14,570 bases of DNA from assembly GCA_900541355.1 (NCBI GenBank), contig UQJU01000033.1, forward strand, positions 1 through 14,570, read 5' to 3'. The notes beneath the pieces were generated by a model, which saw only the letters and a list, made by a program, of their open reading frames with translations, did no database searches and had not been told where the DNA came from. The stretch comes from Candidatus Avelusimicrobium fimicolum (GTDB lineage: Bacteria > Elusimicrobiota > Elusimicrobia > Elusimicrobiales > Elusimicrobiaceae). The stretch's first letter is position 1; each line of letters starts with the position of its first letter. Made by a program: the position numbers and the translations under genes. This document shows positions 1 to 7,845 of this stretch, in pieces.

Positions 1-292
1 GGCCGCCGTGGCGAAGGCTATTGCCGATTTCGTGCCGTCTGCACACCAAAAGGAAGTAATTGTTTCTGGCGGCGGATGCTATAACAAGACCTTGCTTGTA
101 TATTTGCAGACTCTTTTGCCGCAAATAAAAGTAACGACTTCTTTGTCCTATGGTATTGACCCGCAAGCCAAGGAAAGTGCGGCCTTTGCGCTGTTTGCCT
201 GGTTGGCCTTGCACCGCAAAATTAATCATTGTGCGGCGGCCACAGGCGCAAAGCGCGCGGCTGTTTTAGGGAAAATCACTTTATGCAAATAA
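1..292 (+). CDS. anmK: Anhydro-N-acetylmuramic acid kinase, C-terminal part (5' truncated by window edge)
   Basis: The visible 96 or so residues match the C-terminal end of AnmK, which phosphorylates and opens 1,6-anhydro-MurNAc to MurNAc-6-phosphate during cytoplasmic recycling of cell-wall fragments. The sequence shows the family's glycine-rich segment (VSGGGCYN), the following 'VTTS..YGID' stretch, an ESAAFALFAWLAL helix that matches the family's EAxAFAxLA, and the terminal TGA...AVLG motif. The reading frame is open from the window edge, so the gene starts upstream. Its TAA stop lies 10 bp inside the start of nagZ, so the two are very probably co-transcribed and translationally coupled. 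The pairing makes functional sense, because NagZ releases the sugar that AnmK uses. Family assignment is from recognised motifs; the missing N-terminal ATP-binding part cannot be checked here. Confidence 0.9.
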   Translation, partial: AAVAKAIADFVPSAHQKEVIVSGGGCYNKTLLVYLQTLLPQIKVTTSLSYGIDPQAKESAAFALFAWLALHRKINHCAAATGAKRAAVLGKITLCK

Positions 293-1698
293 ACCGTTTA
301 GTCCATCCCGGCTTTTGGTTCGGGAAAACAAAAGTAGAGGACGCTTTAAAATTGGCCCGCTTGGGTGTGGGCGGTTTTTGTTTTTATGGCGGCACACGCA
401 AACAAGTGGCGGAATTAACCCGCGCTTTGCGTGCGCAATCTCCTTTACCAAAAATTTTAATTTCGGCAGATTACGAGGACGGCCTGGGCCGTTGGCTGCC
501 GGATGCGGAACTTCTGCCCTCTAACCTGGCTTTGGGGGCCGCAAACAATACAGATTTGGCCTTTGAAAAGGGGATTTTGACCGCCCGTCAGGCCAAAAGT
601 TTGGGGGTGGATTGGGTTTTCGCTCCCGTTTTAGATTTGGCGGATTGTCCGCAAAACCCGATTGTAAATACGCGCTCTTTTGGGGCAGACCCGCAGTTGG
701 TTACCCGCTTGGCGCGCGCTTTTATAAACGGTCTGGCCCAAGGGGGGGCATTAAACAGTATAAAACACTTCCCCGGCCACGGCAACACGTCCACCGATTC
801 CCATATGGCGATGCCTACGGTATCTTCGTCTGCGGAACATTTGCAAATGCACGAACTTTATCCGTTCAAAGAATTGTTGTCGCTGGCAGACAGCGTAATG
901 GTGGGGCATTTATTGGTGCCCGCGTTAGACAAAAACAGCCCGGCCTCTCTTTCCGCAAAAATTATCGGCGGCTTACTGAAAACCCAACTGGGTTATAAAG
1001 GCTGTGTGGTAACGGATGCGCTTTCTATGAAGGCATTGGGCGATGAAAAACAGGCCGCCTTGGCCGCTTTTAAGGCCGGTGCGCATATTTTGCTGGTGCC
1101 GGAAAAGCCGTTTGAACTGCTTGATTTTTTGCACCAAGTAATGCTTGATAAAGCATTGTTGGACGAAGCCGAACAGCAGCAGGAAAGGCTTTGCAGGCGT
1201 GCCGGTTTCATCTCCGCCCCCACAGCGGAAGATGCTTTTCAAGAGACTGATTTTGCAGAACGTGCCGCAAAACAGGCGCTTGTCTGCCAGGGCCCAAGGG
1301 TTACGCTTTGTCCGGGGCAAAAAGTGCAAGTCATAGAAGTCGGCAACGACGAAAACCTATCGTCTGAGCCATTTATCCACACTTTACGGCAGGGCGGTAT
1401 ATTCTTGGCGCAACCGGGGGAAAACGCGGATGTGTTAGTGGTGTTGTGCTGGCGGAGGTATCAAGCCTTTAAAGGTAAAATCGCACTAGACCCAAGCGAA
1501 ATAAACAAGGTGCAGACGGAACTAAAAAACTATCCGGCTCATATACTTATCACACTTGCAAACCCGTGGGCGGCCAAACAATTAAACGCTCAAAGCACGC
1601 TGTTCACATTTAGCCCCGCGCCCTCTTTTCAGCGGGCGGCGGCGAAATGCCTGCTAGGCAAATTTGAACCCGCCGGCCGTTTGCCCGTTACGCTATAA
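283..1698 (+). CDS. nagZ: Beta-N-acetylhexosaminidase NagZ (glycoside hydrolase family 3)
   Basis: This 471-residue enzyme should remove GlcNAc from GlcNAc-anhydroMurNAc peptides. The GH3 NagZ signature KHFPGHG lies at residues 161-167, followed by the flexible-loop Asp-Ser-His (D172, H174) that acts as the acid/base dyad. The nucleophile is probably D245 in VVTDALSMK. The early SADYEDG segment at about 61-67 corresponds to the substrate-binding strand. Residues from about 330 to the end form a second, weakly conserved domain ending in GRLPVTL, like the C-terminal domain of two-domain GH3 enzymes; single-domain NagZ is about 340 residues. No signal peptide is present, so the enzyme is probably cytoplasmic. 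I chose the ATG at 283 rather than an in-frame TTG at 229, because an AGGGA ribosome site sits at about 268-272 and the upstream extension runs deep into anmK. A terminator follows directly. Confidence 0.93.
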   Translation: MQINRLVHPGFWFGKTKVEDALKLARLGVGGFCFYGGTRKQVAELTRALRAQSPLPKILISADYEDGLGRWLPDAELLPSNLALGAANNTDLAFEKGILTARQAKSLGVDWVFAPVLDLADCPQNPIVNTRSFGADPQLVTRLARAFINGLAQGGALNSIKHFPGHGNTSTDSHMAMPTVSSSAEHLQMHELYPFKELLSLADSVMVGHLLVPALDKNSPASLSAKIIGGLLKTQLGYKGCVVTDALSMKALGDEKQAALAAFKAGAHILLVPEKPFELLDFLHQVMLDKALLDEAEQQQERLCRRAGFISAPTAEDAFQETDFAERAAKQALVCQGPRVTLCPGQKVQVIEVGNDENLSSEPFIHTLRQGGIFLAQPGENADVLVVLCWRRYQAFKGKIALDPSEINKVQTELKNYPAHILITLANPWAAKQLNAQSTLFTFSPAPSFQRAAAKCLLGKFEPAGRLPVTL

Positions 1699-1699
1699 A

Positions 1700-1726
1700 A
1701 AAAGCCCGTCAGAGCGACGGGCTTTT
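1700..1726. terminator. Bidirectional rho-independent terminator between nagZ and guaD
   Basis: AAAAGCCCGTC (1700-1710) and GACGGGCTTTT (1716-1726) form a perfect 11-bp stem with a 5-nt loop. A U-rich end is produced in both directions because the stem ends in A/T runs. It starts 2 nt after the nagZ stop and ends 4 nt before the convergent guaD stop, so it should terminate both transcripts. Confidence 0.9.
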
Positions 1727-1729
1727 AGT

Positions 1730-2218
1730 TTAATATTCAATTTTATCGGTTTTTTTGTTCCATTGTTCAAACGGCTCGGCTTTGTTGGAAATATCTATGC
1801 AATAAGTTTTTAGCGAGCGTTTGTCCAGCGGCAAAGCGACTTCCTTGTAAATAAAGGCATCGTCAAAGCCGTATTTCGCCGCCGTAAAGCGGTTTGCCGC
1901 AAAATACAGCGCCCTGGGGCGGGCCCAATAAATAGCACCCAAGCACATCGGGCAAGGCTCGCAAGAGGAATAAATAATGCAATCCGTCAATTCAAAAGAA
2001 CCTAACTTTTTGCAGGCTTTGCGGATGGCATCTACTTCGGCGTGGCGGGTTGGGTCGTTGGTAGAAGTTACCTGGTTGCAGCCGCGGGCGATAATTTTCC
2101 CGTCTTTTACAATGACTGCACCGAACGGACCGCCCTTGCCCGAGTTCATACCTTTCCCGGCCATTTTAACGGCTTCCTTCAAAAAACGTTGGTGTTGTTT
2201 TAATTCTGCTTGTTCCAT
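1730..2218 (-). CDS. guaD: Guanine deaminase (cytidine-deaminase superfamily, GuaD type)
   Basis: This 162-residue protein is predicted to convert guanine to xanthine and ammonia in purine salvage or catabolism. It has the superfamily zinc site: HAE at residues 59-61 (H59 ligand, E61 proton shuttle) and PCPMC at 88-92 (C89 and C92 ligands). The GGPFGAVIVKDG segment, the NDPTRHAE segment and the FDDAFIYKE stretch are distinctive of the Bacillus-type guanine deaminase rather than of tRNA adenosine deaminase TadA. The C-terminus ends in a Tyr (KIEY), as in that family. The ATG at 2218 is preferred over an in-frame GTG at 2233, because GGAGG lies 8 nt upstream of this ATG and is itself within the extension. 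It is the last gene of the long minus-strand operon, 33 nt after comEC. Confidence 0.92.
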   Translation of the reverse strand: MEQAELKQHQRFLKEAVKMAGKGMNSGKGGPFGAVIVKDGKIIARGCNQVTSTNDPTRHAEVDAIRKACKKLGSFELTDCIIYSSCEPCPMCLGAIYWARPRALYFAANRFTAAKYGFDDAFIYKEVALPLDKRSLKTYCIDISNKAEPFEQWNKKTDKIEY

Positions 2219-2251
2219 AATCGTGTCCTCCACAGCGCTTTTTTATTATAT

Positions 2252-4111
2252 CTAAATTTTAAGCGTAATGGTTTTATTTCTTTGCGCGGGTGTGTGTTTA
2301 TCCCCGCTGTAAGCAAAGCGCGCAAAAGCACCCAAACAGGCTTTTTTATCTTTGTAATCAAAACAGTATGACACATTGTCCTTGACGGAGCCGGAGTATC
2401 CTTCGTTAGTCCAGCGGCGGCCTTCCCGTGTTTCGTGTTCTCCCCAGTTAAGTTTGACGGTTGCGGGGCCAAAGGAAATTTTATCTCCGGGCCAGGCATC
2501 TTCAAACGGACGGATAAAACGCGTTGCCGGAAAGCGGTTGGAAAATTCCGGCGGGATAGGTTTATCTGTAAAAAGCAGGATGGCGTTTGGTTGTTTGACT
2601 CCTGTTTTAAAAAGAGATGCTTGTAATTTATCGGGGGCCAGTTCGCTTCCCGCTAAAAAGGCCTTGCCGTTTTTGGTGCGAATTAAGGCTCCTCTCTTAT
2701 TCCACTCGTTTAATAAATAAATTTGTATATCCGGCGCAAAAAAATATTCCGTTAGCGGTGCAACTAAAACGAGCCCCAAACACGGCAGGCAGATTTTGCG
2801 TGCAAATTTTTTAAGCGGTAAATTAAATACCCAAAACAGCCCGGCATAATATGCAATAATGGTGCCCGCACCCCAAGCCGCCACCGGCAAGGCGGACATT
2901 TTAAACGAGGCAAAATAAACCACCAAGGTTTTAAACAGCCACAGGGCTCCATACGTTACTCCGTGCAAAAGCCATCCTACATGCAGGCAACTGCACACAT
3001 AATACGCAAACGAAAGACCCATAAGCACCGAGGCTAGCGGGACTAAAAGCATATTAGAAATAAGCCCTGTTACAGATACTTTGTAAAACACATTGGTAAA
3101 TTCGGGTAAGAGTGCCAGTTGGGTGGAAAGCGTGGCCAAAAAGATTTGCGTGAAAAAACGCAGGGTTTTTGGCCATTTGCCGGGCACTTTATAATTGTTA
3201 AGGCAAATAATAATAGCGAGTGTGGCCAAAAAAGACATTTGAAACCCTGTTTCAAATACGGAAGCAGGCTGAAAAATTAAAATCACAAAGCACGAAACCA
3301 GCAACCCTTGGAATACCCCGCTGTTTCGCCCTAAAAAATAACCTGTGCAGGCGCAAATTGTCATAAAATATGCACGCACCAACGGGGCATCGGCCCCGGC
3401 AATCAGCGTGTAAACACCCGCCACGCCAAGCGCAAGGAGCAACATCTTTTTCCGGCTTAGCCCGAACCACGAACAAACCGCCAGCGTAAGGAGCGTAACA
3501 AACCCTACATTGCCGCCCGAGGCCACGAGCAGGTGTATGGCACCGCTGTCTTGAAATGCACTGTAAAGTGCCGGGTCCTGTTCCCCGCGTTCCCCTAACA
3601 ATATACCCCCGGCAATAGAAGCCAAATCAGCCGGGAAATCATTTTTAAATACGCGTAAAATATCCGCGCGCAAACTTCTTATTAGTTTCCACGGCCAGGG
3701 TGCCGGGCGCACGACGGATACAGAAGTTCCTTTGATTTCGGTAAAAATATTTTTAGAAGACAAATAACTGCGCCAATCAAAATTCCCAAATAAATCAAGA
3801 CCGTAGGGCTGTTGCAGACGGCCTGAAATTTCTAAAACATCTTTCCATTTGGGAGTGAAATTCGGCAGGCGGGCATAAATTTGGCCTTCCGCTTTTTGTC
3901 CGTTTACGCAGAACACCTTGATAACGGCATTTTGGGAGTTTTTCTTTGGTACAGCAAAACTTTCCACTCTCCCGGTAAGTGTAACTTCTTTTTGCGGCAA
4001 AAAGCGGAAAACATCCTGCCCGGAAGGGGCAGGACGGTAAAAGAACGCTAGTCCGGCAATTAAAGCCGCCAAACACCACAAAAGCGGCCTTTTGTACATA
4101 TCCGGGTGCAT
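2252..4111 (-). CDS. comEC: ComEC/Rec2-family DNA-uptake channel with degenerate C-terminal domain
   Basis: This 619-residue polytopic membrane protein should move single-stranded DNA across the inner membrane during natural transformation. Residues 1-135 hold the first membrane segments and the DUF4131-like OB region (VTLTGRVESF, DVLEISGRL). The ComEC core runs from about 150 to 455, with the hallmark LLLGERG...FQDSGAIHLLVASGGNVGF block at about 171-204, followed by many hydrophobic helices. The usual SGLHVG is here SGGNVG. The last 160 residues begin like a ComEC metallo-beta-lactamase domain (IQIYLLN...GALIRTKNGKAFLAGSE) but contain no HxHxDH, so the domain appears to lack its metal site. 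The ATG overlaps the recR stop (TAATG) and no ribosome site is visible, implying translational coupling. The family call is secure; active DNA uptake is not shown. Confidence 0.88.
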   Translation of the reverse strand: MHPDMYKRPLLWCLAALIAGLAFFYRPAPSGQDVFRFLPQKEVTLTGRVESFAVPKKNSQNAVIKVFCVNGQKAEGQIYARLPNFTPKWKDVLEISGRLQQPYGLDLFGNFDWRSYLSSKNIFTEIKGTSVSVVRPAPWPWKLIRSLRADILRVFKNDFPADLASIAGGILLGERGEQDPALYSAFQDSGAIHLLVASGGNVGFVTLLTLAVCSWFGLSRKKMLLLALGVAGVYTLIAGADAPLVRAYFMTICACTGYFLGRNSGVFQGLLVSCFVILIFQPASVFETGFQMSFLATLAIIICLNNYKVPGKWPKTLRFFTQIFLATLSTQLALLPEFTNVFYKVSVTGLISNMLLVPLASVLMGLSFAYYVCSCLHVGWLLHGVTYGALWLFKTLVVYFASFKMSALPVAAWGAGTIIAYYAGLFWVFNLPLKKFARKICLPCLGLVLVAPLTEYFFAPDIQIYLLNEWNKRGALIRTKNGKAFLAGSELAPDKLQASLFKTGVKQPNAILLFTDKPIPPEFSNRFPATRFIRPFEDAWPGDKISFGPATVKLNWGEHETREGRRWTNEGYSGSVKDNVSYCFDYKDKKACLGAFARFAYSGDKHTPAQRNKTITLKI

Positions 4112-4704
4112 TAGAGTTTGGTGCGGGCTTTTAAAGAGTATCCAAGCGTCATTTCGTCAATGTAGTCAATATCTCCGCCCAACGGAACCCCATAGCCGAT
4201 ACGCGTTACTTGCCCGACAAGGCCGCGAAGTAAATCTGCTAAATACAGGGCCGTGGTTTCGCCCTCGCTGTCCGGGTCCGTAGCAATGATTACCTCGCGC
4301 ACCGGGGTTTCGGTGTGCTGTACGCGCTCTAATAATTCGCGTACTTTTACTTGGTCCGCGCCGCGCCCTTCCATTGGCGAAATGGCTCCGTGCAAAACGT
4401 GGTAAACCCCTTTAAAAGCACCTGTTTTTTCAATGGATTCAATATCCTGCGGGTCCTCTACCACGCAAATCACCCCGTGGTCGCGATCTTGGTCGCGGCA
4501 AATGGGGCAAAGGCCGTCCTCGCTGTATGCAAAGCATGCCGGGCAGAGTTTAACATCTTGCTTAACCGACAAAAGGGCATTGATAAATTCTTCCGTTTCG
4601 CCTTGCGAAGCACGCAAAAAATAAGCCGAAAAGCGTTCCGCTTGCCGCGGTCCTACCCCCGGCAAACGGCGTAATGCACGGATAAAACGGTCTAAACTTT
4701 TCAT
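4111..4704 (-). CDS. recR: Recombination mediator protein RecR
   Basis: This 197-residue protein has normal length for RecR, which works with RecO and RecF to load RecA at gaps. In order it shows an N-terminal helix-hairpin-helix (LPGVGPRQAERF, from residue 14), a four-cysteine zinc finger (C54, C57, C66, C69), a Toprim domain (CVVEDPQDI at about 80; ATDPDSEGETTALYL at about 141-155) and the C-terminal GYGVPLGGDIDYIDEMTL segment. The Toprim motif carries a DPD acidic pair, where many RecR proteins have a less acidic version. The start lies 3 nt after the dnaX stop with no good ribosome site of its own. The dnaX-recR neighbourhood is common across bacteria and supports the call. Confidence 0.96.
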   Translation of the reverse strand: MKSLDRFIRALRRLPGVGPRQAERFSAYFLRASQGETEEFINALLSVKQDVKLCPACFAYSEDGLCPICRDQDRDHGVICVVEDPQDIESIEKTGAFKGVYHVLHGAISPMEGRGADQVKVRELLERVQHTETPVREVIIATDPDSEGETTALYLADLLRGLVGQVTRIGYGVPLGGDIDYIDEMTLGYSLKARTKL

Positions 4705-4707
4705 AAC

Positions 4708-6531
4708 TTATGCCAACAACTCTCCGGGGATGATTTCCAAAATATCCTTTAATTCCTCCGGAGCATCTGCCGGAGCAGTACCCGCAGTGCCTGCTATATC
4801 AGCCGAGAAATCTCTTTTTACAAAAGGTTCCTCGTCGGAAATAGAGTCCGATTTATTTTCGTCGGATGCAGGCGTTTGTTTGGTTTGTGCGGCAGAGGCG
4901 GGTTTGTCTTCCTGTGGCGTGCCGGACGAAATTTTAAATTTAATGGTGCGTCCGCTTATTTTTTTAGCGGCAGTTTCCAAATCACCCAATTTGTTTTGGG
5001 CGGGAATTTGGTAAAACTCTTTGCCGGGCGGAAAGCACAGCGTCCACTCGTCTTTGCCAAACTGTACCATACTGTTTAACATTACGTCATATACAAACGG
5101 ACTCTTTTTAAACTGCAAGAGCATTTTATCCCAAATTTGGCGGTCTGTTAACGCGCCGGAAGATACCGGAGCGGCTTCTTCCGCCACCTCGTCATCGGCG
5201 ATAATATCATCCACCACGGGGCGCAGAGAAGGTTTTATAACCGGGGCGGGCCGTGGAGCCGGACGGACAACATCAGCGGGCGATACGCGCGGAGCGACGG
5301 CGGGTTTGGGCATTGGCCGGGCTGCCGGAACCGGGGCGCGGTGCGCCGGTGCAGCCGTCTGCGTGGGCATAGTGCCCGCCGGGAGGCCCTTTTCCAAGGC
5401 TTCCAAACGGCGGATAAAATTATCCAAATCTAAACAACTGTCCATTACTGTAAACAAGCCGACTTCTGCGCTGATTAAGGCATTATCGGAAAATTTTACT
5501 TCTTCGGTGATTTTGTTTACCTTGCGGGAAAGTTGCGCCAAAAAACCGGGGGAAACCTGTTCGGTAATTTGTTTGGCTCCGTCAAAGGGTTCTCCTCCTT
5601 GGCCCAAGGCAAAATAGAACAAATCTCCCAAGGCGTTTTTCAAATCTTTTAGAAAAGAATTTGCATCAAACCCTTCGTTTTTTAAAGTTTCAAAGGCTTG
5701 GTGCAGGGCCGCATTATCCTTTTGCACGAGTGCAGTAACGGTTTTTTTGATTAATTCATCCGGCGTAAGGCCCAACATTTCGCCTACTAATTTTTCGTCA
5801 ATGCGGTTGCCGGAGTAGGCAATCGCGCGGTCCATTAAGGTAAGTGCGTCGCGCATTGCGCCGCCTGCATTTTTGGCGATAATTTTGGCCGCACCCGGGG
5901 TTAAATCTATACTTTCCGCTTCGGCCAGGTCCAACAGGTGCGTGCTGATTTCGTCCACCGTTATCGGGCGGAAACGGAAGGTTTGGCAACGGCTGACAAT
6001 GGTGGCGGGCACCTTGTGTTTTTCCGTTGTCGCCAAGATAAAGACAACGTGGGCCGGGGGTTCCTCAATCGTTTTTAAAAGAGCATTAAAGGAACTGGCT
6101 GAAAGCATATGGACTTCGTCCAAGATAAAAACTTTATAGCGGTCGCGCGACGAAGCCAACGCAACGGTATCAATAATGGCTTCGCGCACCTTTTCCACCT
6201 GCGTATTGCTGGCGGCGTCTAATTCCAGAACGTCTAAATCGGCGCTTTGGGCAATTTCACGGCATTGGGGGCATTCTCCGCACGGTTCGGCGGTTGGTTT
6301 ATCCTCGGCGTGTCCGGTGCAGTTTAAAGCCTTTGCCAAAATACGCGCGGTGGTGGTTTTTCCGCACCCGCGCGGTCCGTAAAACAAATAGGCGTGGCCG
6401 ATACGTCCCAATTTTAAAGCATTTTGAAGCGTTTTGGAAATGCTTTCCTGCCCGACCATATCTTCAAACTTTTGGGGGCGGTATTTATTAGCCAAACTTA
6501 TATATTGATGATTTTCGTCAAACATTTCCAT
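4708..6531 (-). CDS. dnaX: DNA polymerase III subunit tau/gamma (clamp loader ATPase)
   Basis: This 607-residue protein is the ATPase core of the clamp loader. Motifs in order: KYRPQKFEDMVGQ (17-28), Walker A GPRGCGKT (52-59), zinc-module cysteines C71, C84, C87 and C90, Walker B with DEVH (138-141), sensor 1 ATTE (167-170) and the SRC arginine-finger motif (180-182). Domain III extends to about 380. It is followed by a Pro/Ala-rich linker (about 385-440), an acidic stretch (441-453) and a tau-like C-terminal domain of about 150 residues. The ATG at 6531 has AGAGG 6 nt upstream. There is no canonical slippery heptamer at the domain III/linker junction, so a programmed gamma form is not evident. 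It lies 2 nt after the DoxX-like gene and 3 nt before recR. Confidence 0.96.
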   Translation of the reverse strand: MEMFDENHQYISLANKYRPQKFEDMVGQESISKTLQNALKLGRIGHAYLFYGPRGCGKTTTARILAKALNCTGHAEDKPTAEPCGECPQCREIAQSADLDVLELDAASNTQVEKVREAIIDTVALASSRDRYKVFILDEVHMLSASSFNALLKTIEEPPAHVVFILATTEKHKVPATIVSRCQTFRFRPITVDEISTHLLDLAEAESIDLTPGAAKIIAKNAGGAMRDALTLMDRAIAYSGNRIDEKLVGEMLGLTPDELIKKTVTALVQKDNAALHQAFETLKNEGFDANSFLKDLKNALGDLFYFALGQGGEPFDGAKQITEQVSPGFLAQLSRKVNKITEEVKFSDNALISAEVGLFTVMDSCLDLDNFIRRLEALEKGLPAGTMPTQTAAPAHRAPVPAARPMPKPAVAPRVSPADVVRPAPRPAPVIKPSLRPVVDDIIADDEVAEEAAPVSSGALTDRQIWDKMLLQFKKSPFVYDVMLNSMVQFGKDEWTLCFPPGKEFYQIPAQNKLGDLETAAKKISGRTIKFKISSGTPQEDKPASAAQTKQTPASDENKSDSISDEEPFVKRDFSADIAGTAGTAPADAPEELKDILEIIPGELLA

Positions 6532-6533
6532 AA

Positions 6534-6974
6534 TTAACCTCTAAATTTTTTATTGGCGCGGCGTACCGCGTGGGAATAATCCAAACTGATTTTTCCGGGA
6601 CCTAAGAGTGCGCTGGGCAGTAATGCGGCTGCCAGCAAAATAAGTAACGCCACATACAGTTTATTAAAATCGGATGCAAAAAATACGGCTGCTAATCCTG
6701 CCGTGGATAACAAGGCCAACCCTGCCGCCGGGCGCGTGAACCATCCCAACATTAAAAGCAAACTCAAAAACAGTTCGGCTACCACCAAGGCCAGCCCCGC
6801 CGGAACAGGCAGAGGAAGGCCCATTGCGGTAGCGTTATACAAAAATTCGCGGTAGAATAGTAAGCACCCTATGGTAATATACAAGAGTGTCAACCCGGAC
6901 AAAAGCCGGGTTAAAAAAAGTGTCAGCGAAAACATTTTTTCGTCTATATTACAATGTAAATCAAGTTTAGGCAC
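6534..6974 (-). CDS. DoxX-like integral membrane protein
   Basis: This 146-residue protein has four predicted membrane helices (about residues 15-40, 55-80, 83-102 and 104-122) and ends with the GPGKISLDY motif characteristic of the DoxX family. Members are small inner-membrane proteins, some tied to thiol or oxidative-stress systems; a specific role cannot be inferred here. The start is a GTG at 6974, supported by a strong GGAGG (6980-6984) five nt upstream; the next Met is 13 codons further on and has no comparable site. The N-terminal 13 residues are polar and precede the first helix. It lies 12 nt after the predicted outer-membrane gene and its stop overlaps the dnaX ribosome site region, so it belongs to the operon. 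Confidence 0.78.
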   Translation of the reverse strand: MPKLDLHCNIDEKMFSLTLFLTRLLSGLTLLYITIGCLLFYREFLYNATAMGLPLPVPAGLALVVAELFLSLLLMLGWFTRPAAGLALLSTAGLAAVFFASDFNKLYVALLILLAAALLPSALLGPGKISLDYSHAVRRANKKFRG

Positions 6975-6986
6975 GGCTACCTCCGG

Positions 6987-7841
6987 CTAGAATTCTATTT
7001 CGGCAGACATTGAAAAGTATGTCTTGCGATTGGCTTCCCGTCGCGGTTCAAATACTTCCACCCCGCCGGAAACCGACATCCCCCACAGGACAATATGCAC
7101 CCCGGCACTGACGGCGGCTGCACTATCGCTGAGTTCTGCGTAGCGGTAGCGCACCAAAGCCGCATACGGCGTAATAAAATTAGTCCGGTAGCGTACCGAT
7201 ATGCCTGCGGCCTCTTTGACAAACCCTTGTACCACAGCCGTCATAAACGGGATATCCGCCCAACTAAACGTAACATTGGTTGGTTGGGAACTACTATATT
7301 TTATCACTTTATGCCAGGCGGCTTGCAGTTTCCAGTTGCCTACGTCGGCAGATGTTAAAGCGTGTACGCCCGTTTCTATCTGCGAAAATGCCCCGCCGGC
7401 TAAATCGTTACCCTTTTTATCCACATAAGTACGGTAACGTGCCTGATAAAAACGCGCCGAGAGGCGCGGGTTAGTAATTTGTTCCCAACGGTAGAACGGA
7501 AACCACGTTGCGCCCAAGCCATAGCCGGCGGCCTGGTAGCCCACCGCTTGCGGCTGCCAAAAACCGTCTGCTGTCAGCCGCCAAGTATCGTTTAGTTCGT
7601 AGGACACCCCCAAGGCGTAGCGGGAAGTGGAGCCTGCTTCGTCAATTTCTTTGTCGGACATACGGTAATATCCGTATTCGGGTGATAGGATAAATCCGTT
7701 GTCCAGGTTCCAATCATAAGTGCCGCGCATGGCGGCATAGCCACGCTCTCCGTTTACGCTGGAAAAATTTATCTGCCCGTAGCATAACGCACACGGGCAG
7801 ATAAGTAAACATAAACAAATAAACGCGGTTTTTACGCGCAT
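6987..7841 (-). CDS. Predicted exported, probably outer-membrane beta-barrel protein of unknown function
   Basis: I do not recognise a specific family. The 284-residue product starts with a Sec-type signal peptide (MRVKTAFICLCLLICPCA..., likely cut near residue 22, just before QINFSS). The rest is rich in short alternating polar/aromatic strands (for example YRMSDKEID, WRLTADGFW, GISVRYRTNF) and ends in Phe (SAEIEF), as outer-membrane barrels recognised by the BAM machinery usually do. There are no long hydrophobic helices after the signal. An in-frame TTG at 7961 would place 40 basic residues before the signal peptide inside the upstream gene, so the ATG at 7841 is preferred. It lies 4 nt after the upstream stop, with no clear ribosome site, which suggests coupling. 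Outer-membrane location is an inference from the pattern. Confidence 0.7.
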   Translation of the reverse strand: MRVKTAFICLCLLICPCALCYGQINFSSVNGERGYAAMRGTYDWNLDNGFILSPEYGYYRMSDKEIDEAGSTSRYALGVSYELNDTWRLTADGFWQPQAVGYQAAGYGLGATWFPFYRWEQITNPRLSARFYQARYRTYVDKKGNDLAGGAFSQIETGVHALTSADVGNWKLQAAWHKVIKYSSSQPTNVTFSWADIPFMTAVVQGFVKEAAGISVRYRTNFITPYAALVRYRYAELSDSAAAVSAGVHIVLWGMSVSGGVEVFEPRREANRKTYFSMSAEIEF

Positions 7842-7845
7842 TGGC

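Noticed and set aside
229..282. TTG-initiated N-terminal extension of nagZ
   Set aside because: It overlaps anmK by 64 bp, adds residues that do not fit NagZ, and a ribosome site precedes the ATG at 283.
4959..4965. Seven-A run on the coding strand of dnaX as a programmed frameshift site
   Set aside because: Gaining or losing one A gives an early stop (about residue 530 or 524), but the site is far into the C-terminal domain rather than after domain III, and the codons (GCT AAA AAA ATA) do not form a canonical slippery heptamer. The run is probably incidental.
5021..5617. 198-residue Ala/Gly/Ser/Thr-rich plus-strand open frame
   Set aside because: It is antisense to the Pro/Ala linker of dnaX; the composition is explained by the GC-rich linker on the other strand.
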